Position numbers and translations under genes: made by a program. The notes beneath the pieces were generated by a model. It was given only the letters and a program-made list of their open reading frames with translations, was not told where the DNA came from and ran no database searches. A stretch of DNA of 20,651 nt from Pleionea sp041589565 (GTDB lineage Bacteria; Pseudomonadota; Gammaproteobacteria; Enterobacterales; Kangiellaceae), in the NCBI GenBank assembly GCA_041589565.1, contig JBFHVL010000039.1:1-20651 (forward strand), read 5' to 3'. Positions 14,127 through 20,651 of this stretch are shown in pieces; position 1 is the first letter of the stretch; every line of letters starts with the position of its first letter.

Positions 14127-15116
14127 GTGTCGGCGCAAACACCTAATATAAAGATGGATTTTATTTCTGGTTCGCTTATGACAGAAACCAACACGCTTCC
14201 CAAACAACGATTACTCGAAAGCGATGACGAGTGGCAAACGCTCGACTGTTATCGATTTAACGATATTAAGCAAAGGCTGGAGCTTCGTGCAAAAACCGGC
14301 AAGCCCATGCACGGATTTCGCTTGGCTCGATGCAACTTGGAGTCGATTAATTTAGTAAATCACAATGCCAAGCATGGCTACCAATTGACTAACTGCGACC
14401 TATACCGCGCGAAAATGAGTCACGCCCACTGCTTTATGCTCGATTTATCTGGGTCTTCGTTAATGAAAGCCGATTTTAGTTACGCTAATTTACATTGCGC
14501 TAATCTGGAAAACTGTAATTTGCTGGGCACCGTATTTGAGAATGCCAAGATAGAGCATGTTTACTGGGGCAAAGAAGTTATACAGGAACGCCAGGCTAAA
14601 ACCGCCCCAACGCATAAAGCAAAGCTTGACTACTACGAGCAAGCCGAAGAAATCTATCGAAATTTGAGAAAAACGGCCGAGCGACAAGGCCTGTTTGAAA
14701 CAGCGGGTCACTTTTTTCAGAAAGAGATGATCATGCGCCGCAAGCAAATGCCTCGCGGATCGCTGCGTCGTATTATTTCAAAAATTGTCGATTTATTTTG
14801 CGGCTACGGGGAAAAGCCGCTTCGCGTAATCCTATTTTCCATAGCCACTATTATCACATTCGCCATGATGTACTTTTTTGCTGGGCTTTCATTTAGTGGG
14901 GAGTCACTGGGATTTAATCCAGAGCTAGGATTTTTGGAAAATACCAAAGTATTTTTGAGCAGCTTGTATTTTAGCGTGGTCACTTTTACCACGCTGGGCT
15001 ATGGCGATTTAGCTCCTGTGGGATTTGCCCGCGCACTTGCCGCACTGGAAGCCTTTATTGGAAGTTTTACCTTAGCGTTATTTGTGGTGGTATTTGTAAA
15101 AAAAATGACGCGTTGA
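14127..15116 (+). CDS. Pentapeptide-repeat / two-TM potassium channel fusion
   Basis: This membrane protein has up to 329 residues. Residues about 63-147 are pentapeptide-like repeats (CNLES, CDLYR, LDLSG, ADFSY, ANLHC, ANLEN, CNLLG), predicted to form a right-handed beta-helix. A charged helical linker follows (about 165-210: YYEQAEEIYRNLRKTAERQG, FFQKEMIMRRKQM). Then comes a two-helix ion channel: TM1 about 232-254, pore helix 276-288, selectivity filter TTLGYGD at 288-294, and TM2 about 301-324. GYG predicts K+ selectivity. The C-terminus ends six residues after TM2, so there is no RCK domain and any gating would come from the N-terminal side. The start is unresolved: GTG 14127, ATG 14154 and ATG 14178 all lack a good ribosome site. 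I give the longest frame; all three keep every domain. Confidence 0.88.
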   Translation: MSAQTPNIKMDFISGSLMTETNTLPKQRLLESDDEWQTLDCYRFNDIKQRLELRAKTGKPMHGFRLARCNLESINLVNHNAKHGYQLTNCDLYRAKMSHAHCFMLDLSGSSLMKADFSYANLHCANLENCNLLGTVFENAKIEHVYWGKEVIQERQAKTAPTHKAKLDYYEQAEEIYRNLRKTAERQGLFETAGHFFQKEMIMRRKQMPRGSLRRIISKIVDLFCGYGEKPLRVILFSIATIITFAMMYFFAGLSFSGESLGFNPELGFLENTKVFLSSLYFSVVTFTTLGYGDLAPVGFARALAALEAFIGSFTLALFVVVFVKKMTR

Positions 15117-15192
15117 AGAATTGCTTTGGTTACTATGAACTTACTCTTCTAAAATAGCCTTTGTTGTGAAGCTTAGATAACTAAATATCGAC

Positions 15193-15216
15193 ATAATTAA
15201 AAAGTGCCGCGGCACA
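15193..15216 (-). terminator. Terminator of the minus-strand lipoprotein gene
   Basis: Directly after the stop codon on the minus strand, the perfect palindrome GTGCCGCGGCAC (15215-15204) is followed by TTTTTAATT. The stem is short but GC-rich and the T-tract is good. It lies between convergent genes. Confidence 0.5.
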
Positions 15217-15906
15217 TTACTTAGAAATTGTATAAGTTGCTCTGATGACATTATATTGACTTGAGTACTTTCTCCAGTTCCACTCGCCATCTAATAGAGA
15301 GACGTTGTCAATACCATAACGCTGCATATCTTCAAGCGAATAATCAAACCCAGCAATAGGCCTTTGAGTGAAAAAAGCTTTTAGTTTGTCCCAAAAGCTT
15401 ATTTGTTCAAAGCCAGCTATACAGATATTATAGTCAACGCCAATCTCTCGAAAAAACGTCTCTTCTCTTAACCTCCATTCAACTGCATAATCGAGATCTT
15501 CATTGACTAACGCATCAATGCTTTCTTGGAAGGAGTTGCCGTGCCATATTAAAACAGAGTTCTTTTTTAAAGCCTTTTTCCTAGCAGCGGTAAATACATA
15601 GTTTGCACACGATGAAGCACACCCTCTATCAACAACCAATAGTAAGTTCTTACTTCTTACCCACTCACCGAAATCCATACCAGCATGTACATCGCCACCT
15701 TGACTATTGATAATGAGCTGATTTGGTTTTTCCTTTGATTTTTCATACAAGCTATATAACTCTTTATTAGATTCTGCAGATATTTCACCTTCATACCAAA
15801 GATTATTTTCAGTATCTAATCTAACAATAGTTTGTGTTTTACCTGTACGTATTACAGTGGTGCAAGAGCTCAGAAATATAATTAAAAACAACCAAAACCT
15901 AATCAT
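15217..15906 (-). CDS. Lipoprotein with ClpP-like serine motif (COG3904-like)
   Basis: This 229-residue protein starts with a lipoprotein signal MIRFWLFLIIFLSSC (lipobox L-S-S-C, lipidated Cys15). The core resembles the ClpP/crotonase-fold periplasmic proteins of the COG3904 type: a strand and glycine turn LIINSQGGDVHAGMDFGEWV (about 64-83), then DRGCASSCANYVFTAARKKAL (about 93-113), where Ser98 or Ser99 sits where the ClpP-fold nucleophile would be, then VLIWHGNSF (His122). The two Cys flanking the serine pair (96, 100) could form a disulfide. Protease activity is an inference. The gene is AT-rich: two 60-base blocks near its 5' end (15721-15840) count about 26% GC, far below the neighbours. 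With no clear ribosome site and both flanking genes unrelated, this suggests recent transfer. Confidence 0.72.
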   Translation of the reverse strand: MIRFWLFLIIFLSSCTTVIRTGKTQTIVRLDTENNLWYEGEISAESNKELYSLYEKSKEKPNQLIINSQGGDVHAGMDFGEWVRSKNLLLVVDRGCASSCANYVFTAARKKALKKNSVLIWHGNSFQESIDALVNEDLDYAVEWRLREETFFREIGVDYNICIAGFEQISFWDKLKAFFTQRPIAGFDYSLEDMQRYGIDNVSLLDGEWNWRKYSSQYNVIRATYTISK

Positions 15907-15973
15907 TATTTACGCTTAAGGGTTGTTATGAACACTTATCACATCCTTTGCAAGCTTTGAATCGGCCTTCCGC

Positions 15974-16843
15974 CTAACGTAACAATAGCAACGGCCGCTG
16001 CGTTTTCTCCAACATTTTCGCAGTAAAGCTTCCGAGCAAAATCTCACGAATACGGCTGTGACCAAATGCGCCCATCACCATTAAATCAATATTATTTTCA
16101 ATTTGATATTTAGCCAGCACTTCTTCGATGTTTCCTTTAAGCTTTATTTTTTCAACCTGAATACCGCTAGCAATTAATTGCTGCTCAGCAACCGCCAGTA
16201 ACTGATCCACTTTACTATTGTCATCACCCACGTGTACCAGATGACACGGTAAGTCTTTAAGCAATGGGCTGGTACTGACCAAATCGAGAGCTTTATTTGC
16301 GGCATCGCTGCCATCATAGGCCAGCATAATATTTGTCGGCTCACTGAAGGCTTTATTGACGACAAGAATAGGTTTATGCAAGGCACGAATGGTAGATTCC
16401 AGTTGAGTACCAACACCAGTATCTTCATGTTGATGCTCTTCACCGCGAATACCTACCACCAGCACTCGAATTTGATTTTCCATGTCAATTAAAGACTCCG
16501 CCAATCCACCATGCCGTTGACGAATTTCGATTTGGTCAACGCCATTGGCCACAGCTCGTTCACGCGCAGCCTTGAGCATTTGATTGCCTTGTTCGATGAG
16601 AAGTCGTGAGCGATCCTGTTCCACCTTGGTGAGTTCCTGTAGCAACTCTTCTGACGCACCTAGACCGATGGTTCCGGTTAAATCAGCCACTGCAGGCACA
16701 GGATTATGTTCGATGGTGTGCAAAAGTTTTAACGGCGCGTCGACTTTTTTTGCTATCCAGCTGGCGTAGTCACAAACGGAGTCGCTAATATTTGATCCAT
16801 CGATTCCGCACAAAACTACCGGTGTTTTTATTTTGTCATTCAT
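15974..16843 (-). CDS. Tandem universal stress protein (two UspA domains)
   Basis: This is a 289-residue cytoplasmic protein with two UspA domains, about 1-145 (VVLCGIDGSNISDSVCDYASW) and about 150-289 (IMLAYDGSDAANKALDLV). The second domain keeps the ATP-binding pattern G-2x-G-9x-G-S (GAFGHSRIREILLGSF). The first is altered (GIRG then ten residues then G-T), so probably only the second binds ATP well. Tandem Usps of this UspE-like type respond to stress or starvation. The Shine-Dalgarno GGAGGT, 7 bases before ATG 16843, lies inside the end of sulP, whose stop codon is one base away. It is therefore translated from sulP mRNA, which suggests it acts on or senses the state of that transporter. 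Confidence 0.94.
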   Translation of the reverse strand: MNDKIKTPVVLCGIDGSNISDSVCDYASWIAKKVDAPLKLLHTIEHNPVPAVADLTGTIGLGASEELLQELTKVEQDRSRLLIEQGNQMLKAARERAVANGVDQIEIRQRHGGLAESLIDMENQIRVLVVGIRGEEHQHEDTGVGTQLESTIRALHKPILVVNKAFSEPTNIMLAYDGSDAANKALDLVSTSPLLKDLPCHLVHVGDDNSKVDQLLAVAEQQLIASGIQVEKIKLKGNIEEVLAKYQIENNIDLMVMGAFGHSRIREILLGSFTAKMLEKTQRPLLLLR

Positions 16844-16844
16844 T

Positions 16845-18338
16845 TTAGTGACCTCCCAGTACGCGCGCTAACTCTTCCGGTTTATCGTGAACGCCGAAAC
16901 GATCGACAATGGTTTCACTCGCTTCGTTAAGCCCAATCACTTCAACTTCGGCACCTTCTCGACGAAACTTCACTACCGCCATATCAAGTGCGTGCACCGC
17001 AGAAATATCCCAAAAGTGTGCGCGACTGAGATCGATAATAACTTTTGATACGGCTTCTTTAAAGTTGAACTGCGCCAAAAACTTAGTAGCTGAATTAAAA
17101 AACACCTGCCCGTGTACGGTATAGGTTCGAATACTGTTGTCGTCATCCAAGGTTTTCTCAAAATACATAAAGTGGCTGACCTTGTTGGCAAAAAACAAGG
17201 AGGCCAGCAGCACTCCGACTAAAACCCCATAGGCAAGGTTGTGGGTAAAAACAACGACCACAACCGTTGAAATCATAACAATGTTGGTGGATAACGGATG
17301 CTTTTTAAGATTACGGATGGACTGCCAGTCAAAGGTGCCAATAGAAACCATGATCATTACGGCAACCAGCGCTGCCATAGGAATTTGCGCTACCCAATCA
17401 TTTAAAAACACCACCAGTACCAACAACACAGCGCCGGCGATAAAGGTTGACAGACGCCCTCGACCACCGGACTTTACATTAATCACCGACTGTCCAATCA
17501 TGGCACACCCCGCCATACCACCTAACAAGCCAGCACCAATATTGGCAATCCCCTGACCTTTACACTCACGATTCTTATCACTGGAAGTATCAGTAAGGTC
17601 ATCAACAATGGTCGCCGTCATCAACGACTCCAAAAGGCCTACCACAGCCAATGCTGCGGAATACGGAAAGATAATGGCCAAAGTTTCCCAGGTAAGCGGT
17701 ACATCAGGCCACAGGAATATGGGTAAAGTATCGGGTAGCTCCCCCATATCACCAACGGTTCGAATATCGAGCCCAATTATCATGGCAAACGCGGTACATG
17801 AAAGGATACACACCAACGGTGAAGGAATTACCTTGCCCACCACAGGCAGATAGGGAAACAGATAAATAATCCCCAATCCAACCGCTGTCATAGCGTAGAC
17901 ATGCCAAGTCACGTTGGTGAGCTCCGGCAACTGCGCTAAAAAGATAAGAATGGCGAGCGCGTTTACAAAGCCCGTAACCACCGAGCGTGATACAAAACTC
18001 ATTAAACTACCGAGCTTAAGGTAGCCCGCGATGATCTGCAGCATGCCGGTCAACAAAGTAGCCGCCAGAAGATATTCCAGCCCATGATTTTTAACCAGCG
18101 TCACCATTAGCAGCGCCATCGCACCGGTTGCGGCAGAAATCATCCCCGGTCTTCCACCCACAAAGGCAATGATCACCGCTATACAGAATGAGGCATAAAG
18201 CCCCACTTTAGGATCAACTCCGGCAATAATAGAAAAGGCTATTGCCTCTGGAATGAGCGCCAAAGCGACTACCAGACCGGCGAGAATATCGCCTCGAAGA
18301 TTACCGAACCAATCGGCTTTGGTTGAATGTAAAAGCAT
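16845..18338 (-). CDS. SulP-family anion transporter with STAS domain
   Basis: This 497-residue inner-membrane SLC26/SulP protein exchanges or symports small anions such as sulfate, bicarbonate or C4-dicarboxylates. The family signature is at the N-terminus (GDILAGLVVALALIPEAIAF, then GVDPKVGLYASF). Some ten or more membrane helices run to about residue 385, including FPYSAALAVVGLLESLMTA and GGMAGCAMIGQSVINVKSGG. A cytoplasmic STAS domain follows (about 400-497; KVIIDLSRAHFWDISAVHALDM). Short SulP proteins of this kind include bicarbonate-type carriers, but no carbonic anhydrase or sulfate genes are nearby, so the substrate is open. ATG 18338 has AGGT 8 bases upstream. It is followed after one base by the tandem UspA gene, so the two form one unit. 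Confidence 0.94.
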   Translation of the reverse strand: MLLHSTKADWFGNLRGDILAGLVVALALIPEAIAFSIIAGVDPKVGLYASFCIAVIIAFVGGRPGMISAATGAMALLMVTLVKNHGLEYLLAATLLTGMLQIIAGYLKLGSLMSFVSRSVVTGFVNALAILIFLAQLPELTNVTWHVYAMTAVGLGIIYLFPYLPVVGKVIPSPLVCILSCTAFAMIIGLDIRTVGDMGELPDTLPIFLWPDVPLTWETLAIIFPYSAALAVVGLLESLMTATIVDDLTDTSSDKNRECKGQGIANIGAGLLGGMAGCAMIGQSVINVKSGGRGRLSTFIAGAVLLVLVVFLNDWVAQIPMAALVAVMIMVSIGTFDWQSIRNLKKHPLSTNIVMISTVVVVVFTHNLAYGVLVGVLLASLFFANKVSHFMYFEKTLDDDNSIRTYTVHGQVFFNSATKFLAQFNFKEAVSKVIIDLSRAHFWDISAVHALDMAVVKFRREGAEVEVIGLNEASETIVDRFGVHDKPEELARVLGGH

Positions 18339-18371
18339 AGATAAACCTGGAAACTTGAAATGAAGTGCGTT

Positions 18372-18407
18372 GTAAACCGTTAACTAGATTAATCTATAAC
18401 CGTTTAC
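18372..18407. promoter_or_regulatory. 36-nt dyad between sulP and the HD-GYP gene
   Basis: An imperfect inverted repeat: GTAAAC-C-GTTA-AC-TAGATT (18372-18390) opposite AATCTA-TAAC-C-GTTTAC (18391-18407). Sixteen base pairs form, with one C-C mismatch and a two-base bulge; the centre TAGATTAATCTA is a perfect palindrome. It also contains the direct repeat AACCGTT at 18375-18381 and 18398-18404, 23 bases apart, about two helical turns. Its place, 34 bases upstream of the sulP start and in a divergent gap, suits a two-site operator. It could instead be a hairpin in the sulP leader. Confidence 0.5.
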
Positions 18408-18484
18408 AGAGGCCGCGGATGATACCTGAGTCTCTGAACAATCACAAATTAGCAACGAATTTCTGCATTCTTTTATCTCTAGTC

Positions 18485-18490
18485 TATACT
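18485..18490 (+). promoter_or_regulatory. Possible -10 element of the HD-GYP gene
   Basis: TATACT (18485-18490) matches 5 of 6 of the sigma-70 -10 and lies in an AT-rich stretch about 40 bases before ATG 18532. No convincing -35 is spaced correctly. Confidence 0.25.
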
Positions 18491-18531
18491 ATATATCTAG
18501 AATATCATCACCGTGAGCCCCTTTCGTACCG

Positions 18532-19821
18532 ATGCATTACGAGCTCAAAGAAAAGAAAGTATTTATAGGTGAATTAGAGATCGGAATGTACGTTTGCCGA
18601 CTCGACCGGCCATGGGAGGAAACCTCTTTTGTCCTTCAAGGCTTTTTAATCATCTCGCAAGAAGAAATCGACCTGCTGTCTGAGCAGTGCGAGTATGTTT
18701 ATATTGAAACTCGCCAATCTCTCACATCCCCTCAAGAGAGGCGCAAAAGTAATCAAGGCCTTGCTGGGCGAGGCAAAAAGCTCAAATCAGGTAAAAAGAA
18801 ACCAGGCGCTGCGCCAGACTCTCATTTAGAGCATTCAGTAACCTACATCAATAAGATTCCTATGGAGCAGGAGTTTGGCAATGCTCGCCAATGCTACAAA
18901 TTTGCCAAACTCACCGCCAAAAGCATCATGGATGGCATTCGCATTGGTCGCACACTCGATATTCATAAAGTACGCAATGTTGTCGATAAAGTAGTCGACA
19001 GTATTATTAGCAATGCTAACGCCCTGACCTGGTTAACCAAAATCAAAAATAAAGATGAATACACCGCCGAGCACTCATTGAATGTCTGCATACTTTCAGT
19101 GGCCTTTGCACGCCACCTGGGTCTTCCAGAAGAAGAAATCCGAAAAATTGGCCTTTGTGGCTTATTACATGATGTCGGAAAAGCAAAAATCCCAGATGAA
19201 ATATTAAACAAGCCGGGGCGCTTTACTGATGAAGAAATGGAAGTCATGAAGCAACATACGGTTTTTGGCCGAGACTTGCTGCTTTCCGTTAAGGACGTTG
19301 ACCACGCTACCGTTGATGTTGCCTTCACTCATCATGAGCGCATCGATGAAATGGGCTACCCGAGAGGCCTAAGAGCCAATCAGATTCCCTACTATGCTAA
19401 GTTAATTTCAGTCGTAGACACTTACGATGCAATTACCAGTGTAAGGTGCTACGACAGCGGGCGCTCGTCGATGGATGCACTCGATATCATTTATAAAAAC
19501 AGAAATCGACAGTTTGACGAAAATTTGGCTTTAGAGTTTATAAAATTTGTCGGCATTTATCCTCCTGGCTCCATAGTTCGCATGACCAATGAGGAAGTGG
19601 GTATAGTTATAGCGTCGAATAAAGAGAATAAACTAAGACCCCGTGTACTTATGGTTTTAGATAGAAATAAGAAACCGGTTTCTCAGTTTATTATTGACCT
19701 TAGTGACTCACCGAATGACATAAATGGTGAGCCCTATATGATTTCAGGTGAAATTCCCAACGGAAAATATGGCGTTGATATTCGGGAGTTCCTGAAAAAA
19801 GGTCTGGTACTAAAGAAATAA
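18532..19821 (+). CDS. DUF3391 / HD-GYP cyclic-di-GMP phosphodiesterase
   Basis: This 429-residue cytoplasmic protein has an N-terminal DUF3391 domain (about 1-65; GELEIGMYVCRLDRPWEET, EYVYIET), a basic linker (70-95), an HD-GYP domain (about 145-345) and a small C-terminal strand domain. HD-GYP enzymes hydrolyse cyclic di-GMP. Metal ligands are intact: H181 (AEHSLNV), H213-D214 and K217 (LLHDVGKAKIPDEIL), H242, H267-H268 and D297 (VVDTYDAITS). The signature HHExxDGxGYP reads HHERIDEMGYP, so the Gly after Asp272 is replaced by Glu273; GYP itself is intact. It should still bind metals and is probably active. Four bases separate it from a PilZ-like gene, a matching cyclic-di-GMP effector. The ribosome site at ATG 18532 is weak. 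Confidence 0.95.
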   Translation: MHYELKEKKVFIGELEIGMYVCRLDRPWEETSFVLQGFLIISQEEIDLLSEQCEYVYIETRQSLTSPQERRKSNQGLAGRGKKLKSGKKKPGAAPDSHLEHSVTYINKIPMEQEFGNARQCYKFAKLTAKSIMDGIRIGRTLDIHKVRNVVDKVVDSIISNANALTWLTKIKNKDEYTAEHSLNVCILSVAFARHLGLPEEEIRKIGLCGLLHDVGKAKIPDEILNKPGRFTDEEMEVMKQHTVFGRDLLLSVKDVDHATVDVAFTHHERIDEMGYPRGLRANQIPYYAKLISVVDTYDAITSVRCYDSGRSSMDALDIIYKNRNRQFDENLALEFIKFVGIYPPGSIVRMTNEEVGIVIASNKENKLRPRVLMVLDRNKKPVSQFIIDLSDSPNDINGEPYMISGEIPNGKYGVDIREFLKKGLVLKK

Positions 19822-19825
19822 GATT

Positions 19826-20215
19826 ATGGAAGAGACGAAACCTGACGATAAACGACGTTTACCCCGATACCTGTGTTCCGAACTTTTTAGCGACACAGTC
19901 ATGCACTTTATGGGCGATATTCATGTCATGGTTTCAGTTAACTTTAATCACAAAGGTATAGCCCTTTATTCACCCAATAGACTGCAAGAGCAGTCGGAAT
20001 GTTATTTAAGTTTTCAATATAATTTGGATAACCGCCTAATTGTACTCAATCAAATACCCGCAATTATTCGTTACCGCTTTGAAACCGAAGTAGGTCACCA
20101 GTATGGTATTCAATTTAACATTGAGCAGTTTAGAGATCTGGACTTGGACAAACTCAAACAAATTGAACACGATCTGGCAAGCCATCAATCCATAGAAGAC
20201 CGATGGCAATCCTAA
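19826..20215 (+). CDS. PilZ-like cyclic-di-GMP binding protein (divergent)
   Basis: This is a 129-residue single-domain protein. An N-terminal RRxxR-type motif (DKRRLPRY, Arg10, Arg11, Arg14) is followed by a second motif in the position of the PilZ (D/N)xSxxG, here N39-F-N-H-K-G44, with Ser replaced by Asn. A late strand YGIQF (93-97) matches the usual PilZ end, and a short C-terminal helix follows. PilZ domains bind cyclic di-GMP and change activity of a partner. The pairing with the HD-GYP enzyme, 4 bases upstream, supports this reading: one gene lowers the signal and the other reads it. Ligand binding with Asn at the Ser site is uncertain. No membrane segment is present. Confidence 0.72.
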   Translation: MEETKPDDKRRLPRYLCSELFSDTVMHFMGDIHVMVSVNFNHKGIALYSPNRLQEQSECYLSFQYNLDNRLIVLNQIPAIIRYRFETEVGHQYGIQFNIEQFRDLDLDKLKQIEHDLASHQSIEDRWQS

Positions 20216-20246
20216 TATTACTTTATCGTCCTACAGCCAGGATTAA

Positions 20247-20651
20247 TTAGAAAACCATCGCAAAAGCGATAAATCCGAGAGCGCCAGTCGATGCAATAAT
20301 CGTTGTTTTCCTACGTAATACTGGCGAAAGAACACCGAGCAATAACCCGCTTAACAAAATGACAATAAGCGCGCCAGCCATAAACTCCTGGTAAACTTTG
20401 AATATAGATGGTCCATGACCTTTGTGTAGCTCCACTAACGCACGCATTAAATCGGGACGTCGTTCTATAATCGTGATAGTACCGTCTTCAAGTTGAAATA
20501 AAAAATGCTGCTTTGAACTAGGCCGTGTTAACAAGTTGTTACCACCGCCAACAACCGTCTCAAACGAATGTTCAACTTGAGCCTTTTGCAAAATTGCTTT
20601 TACCGTCGCTACCTTATCTTCCTGTTGAAACTCGATTTGTTCAGCACTAAG
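20247..20651 (-). CDS. PepSY-associated membrane protein (partial)
   Basis: The frame is open from stop TAA at 20247-20249 to the window edge with no stop, giving 135 residues. A TTG at 20591 is only an internal codon; the true start is outside. The readable part begins LSAEQIEFQQEDKVATV, then a strand-rich region (FLFQLEDGTITIIERRPD), then a membrane segment preceded by LVELHKGHGPSIFKVYQE. Two helices follow (about MAGALIVILLSGLLLGVLSP and the C-terminal IASTGALGFIAFAMVF). The LHKGHG then Y-x-E-F-M-A-G pattern before a helix is typical of PepSY-associated transmembrane proteins. Their substrates, sometimes metal or haem related, cannot be read here. It converges on the PilZ gene across a 31-base gap. 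Confidence 0.68.
   Translation of the reverse strand, partial: LSAEQIEFQQEDKVATVKAILQKAQVEHSFETVVGGGNNLLTRPSSKQHFLFQLEDGTITIIERRPDLMRALVELHKGHGPSIFKVYQEFMAGALIVILLSGLLLGVLSPVLRRKTTIIASTGALGFIAFAMVF

Noticed and set aside
13080..16843. A defence island or new multi-gene system
   Set aside because: The genes are on different strands, share no operon and include no nuclease, helicase, toxin or recombinase; they look like independent accessory genes.
20206..20252. AATCCT/AGGATT and TCCT/AGGA inverted repeats as a terminator after the PilZ gene
   Set aside because: The arms are too short and there is no T-tract on either strand.
20591..20591. TTG as start of the last minus-strand gene
   Set aside because: The frame continues without a stop to the window edge with residues that look coding, so the gene is truncated by the window.

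Overview
The window reads as chromosomal DNA of a gammaproteobacterium with moderate GC. RapA, HslVU, the ubiE-ubiJ-ubiB ubiquinone genes, tatABC, a SPOR-domain division protein next to argS, and a gammaproteobacterial TIGR02647-type small protein all fit that class. I cannot name the genus; a marine or alteromonad/oceanospirillal-like bacterium is a guess. There is no phage, transposase, CRISPR array, rRNA or tRNA gene in the window.

Layout. 1-189 is the 3' end of argS, followed by an FtsN-like SPOR protein (262-831), both on the plus strand. On the minus strand lie rapA (907-3762) and a small TIGR02647-like protein (3870-4106). From 4274 to 12291 runs a long plus-strand housekeeping block: hslV-hslU (protease, behind a good sigma-32 type promoter), a DUF971 protein, ubiE-ubiJ-ubiB (ubiquinone synthesis), a HinT-like HIT protein, tatA-tatB-tatC (twin-arginine export) and a DUF4442 hotdog protein. 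A bidirectional terminator (12304-12337) separates this block from a minus-strand cold-shock gene that has a strong promoter and a leader of about 140 nt.

From 12565 to 13079 there is no gene; apart from the csp leader and promoter, it holds two inverted repeats and a weak promoter for the next gene. The accessory-looking part follows. It holds a Kelch propeller protein with a twin-arginine signal (13080-14075), a pentapeptide-repeat/two-TM potassium-channel fusion (14127-15116), and an AT-rich minus-strand lipoprotein with a ClpP-like serine motif (15217-15906). Next comes a tightly coupled minus-strand pair, sulP then a tandem UspA (18338 down to 15974).

Across a divergent intergenic region with a striking 36-nt dyad, a plus-strand cyclic-di-GMP pair begins: a DUF3391-HD-GYP phosphodiesterase (18532-19821) and a PilZ-like receptor (19826-20215). 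The window ends inside a minus-strand PepSY-associated membrane protein.

Most of the window is conserved housekeeping sequence. The parts most worth a second look are the pentapeptide-channel fusion, the AT-rich ClpP-like lipoprotein, the sulP/HD-GYP dyad, and the regulatory sites at hslV and csp. I did not find a clear new multi-gene defence or biosynthetic system.
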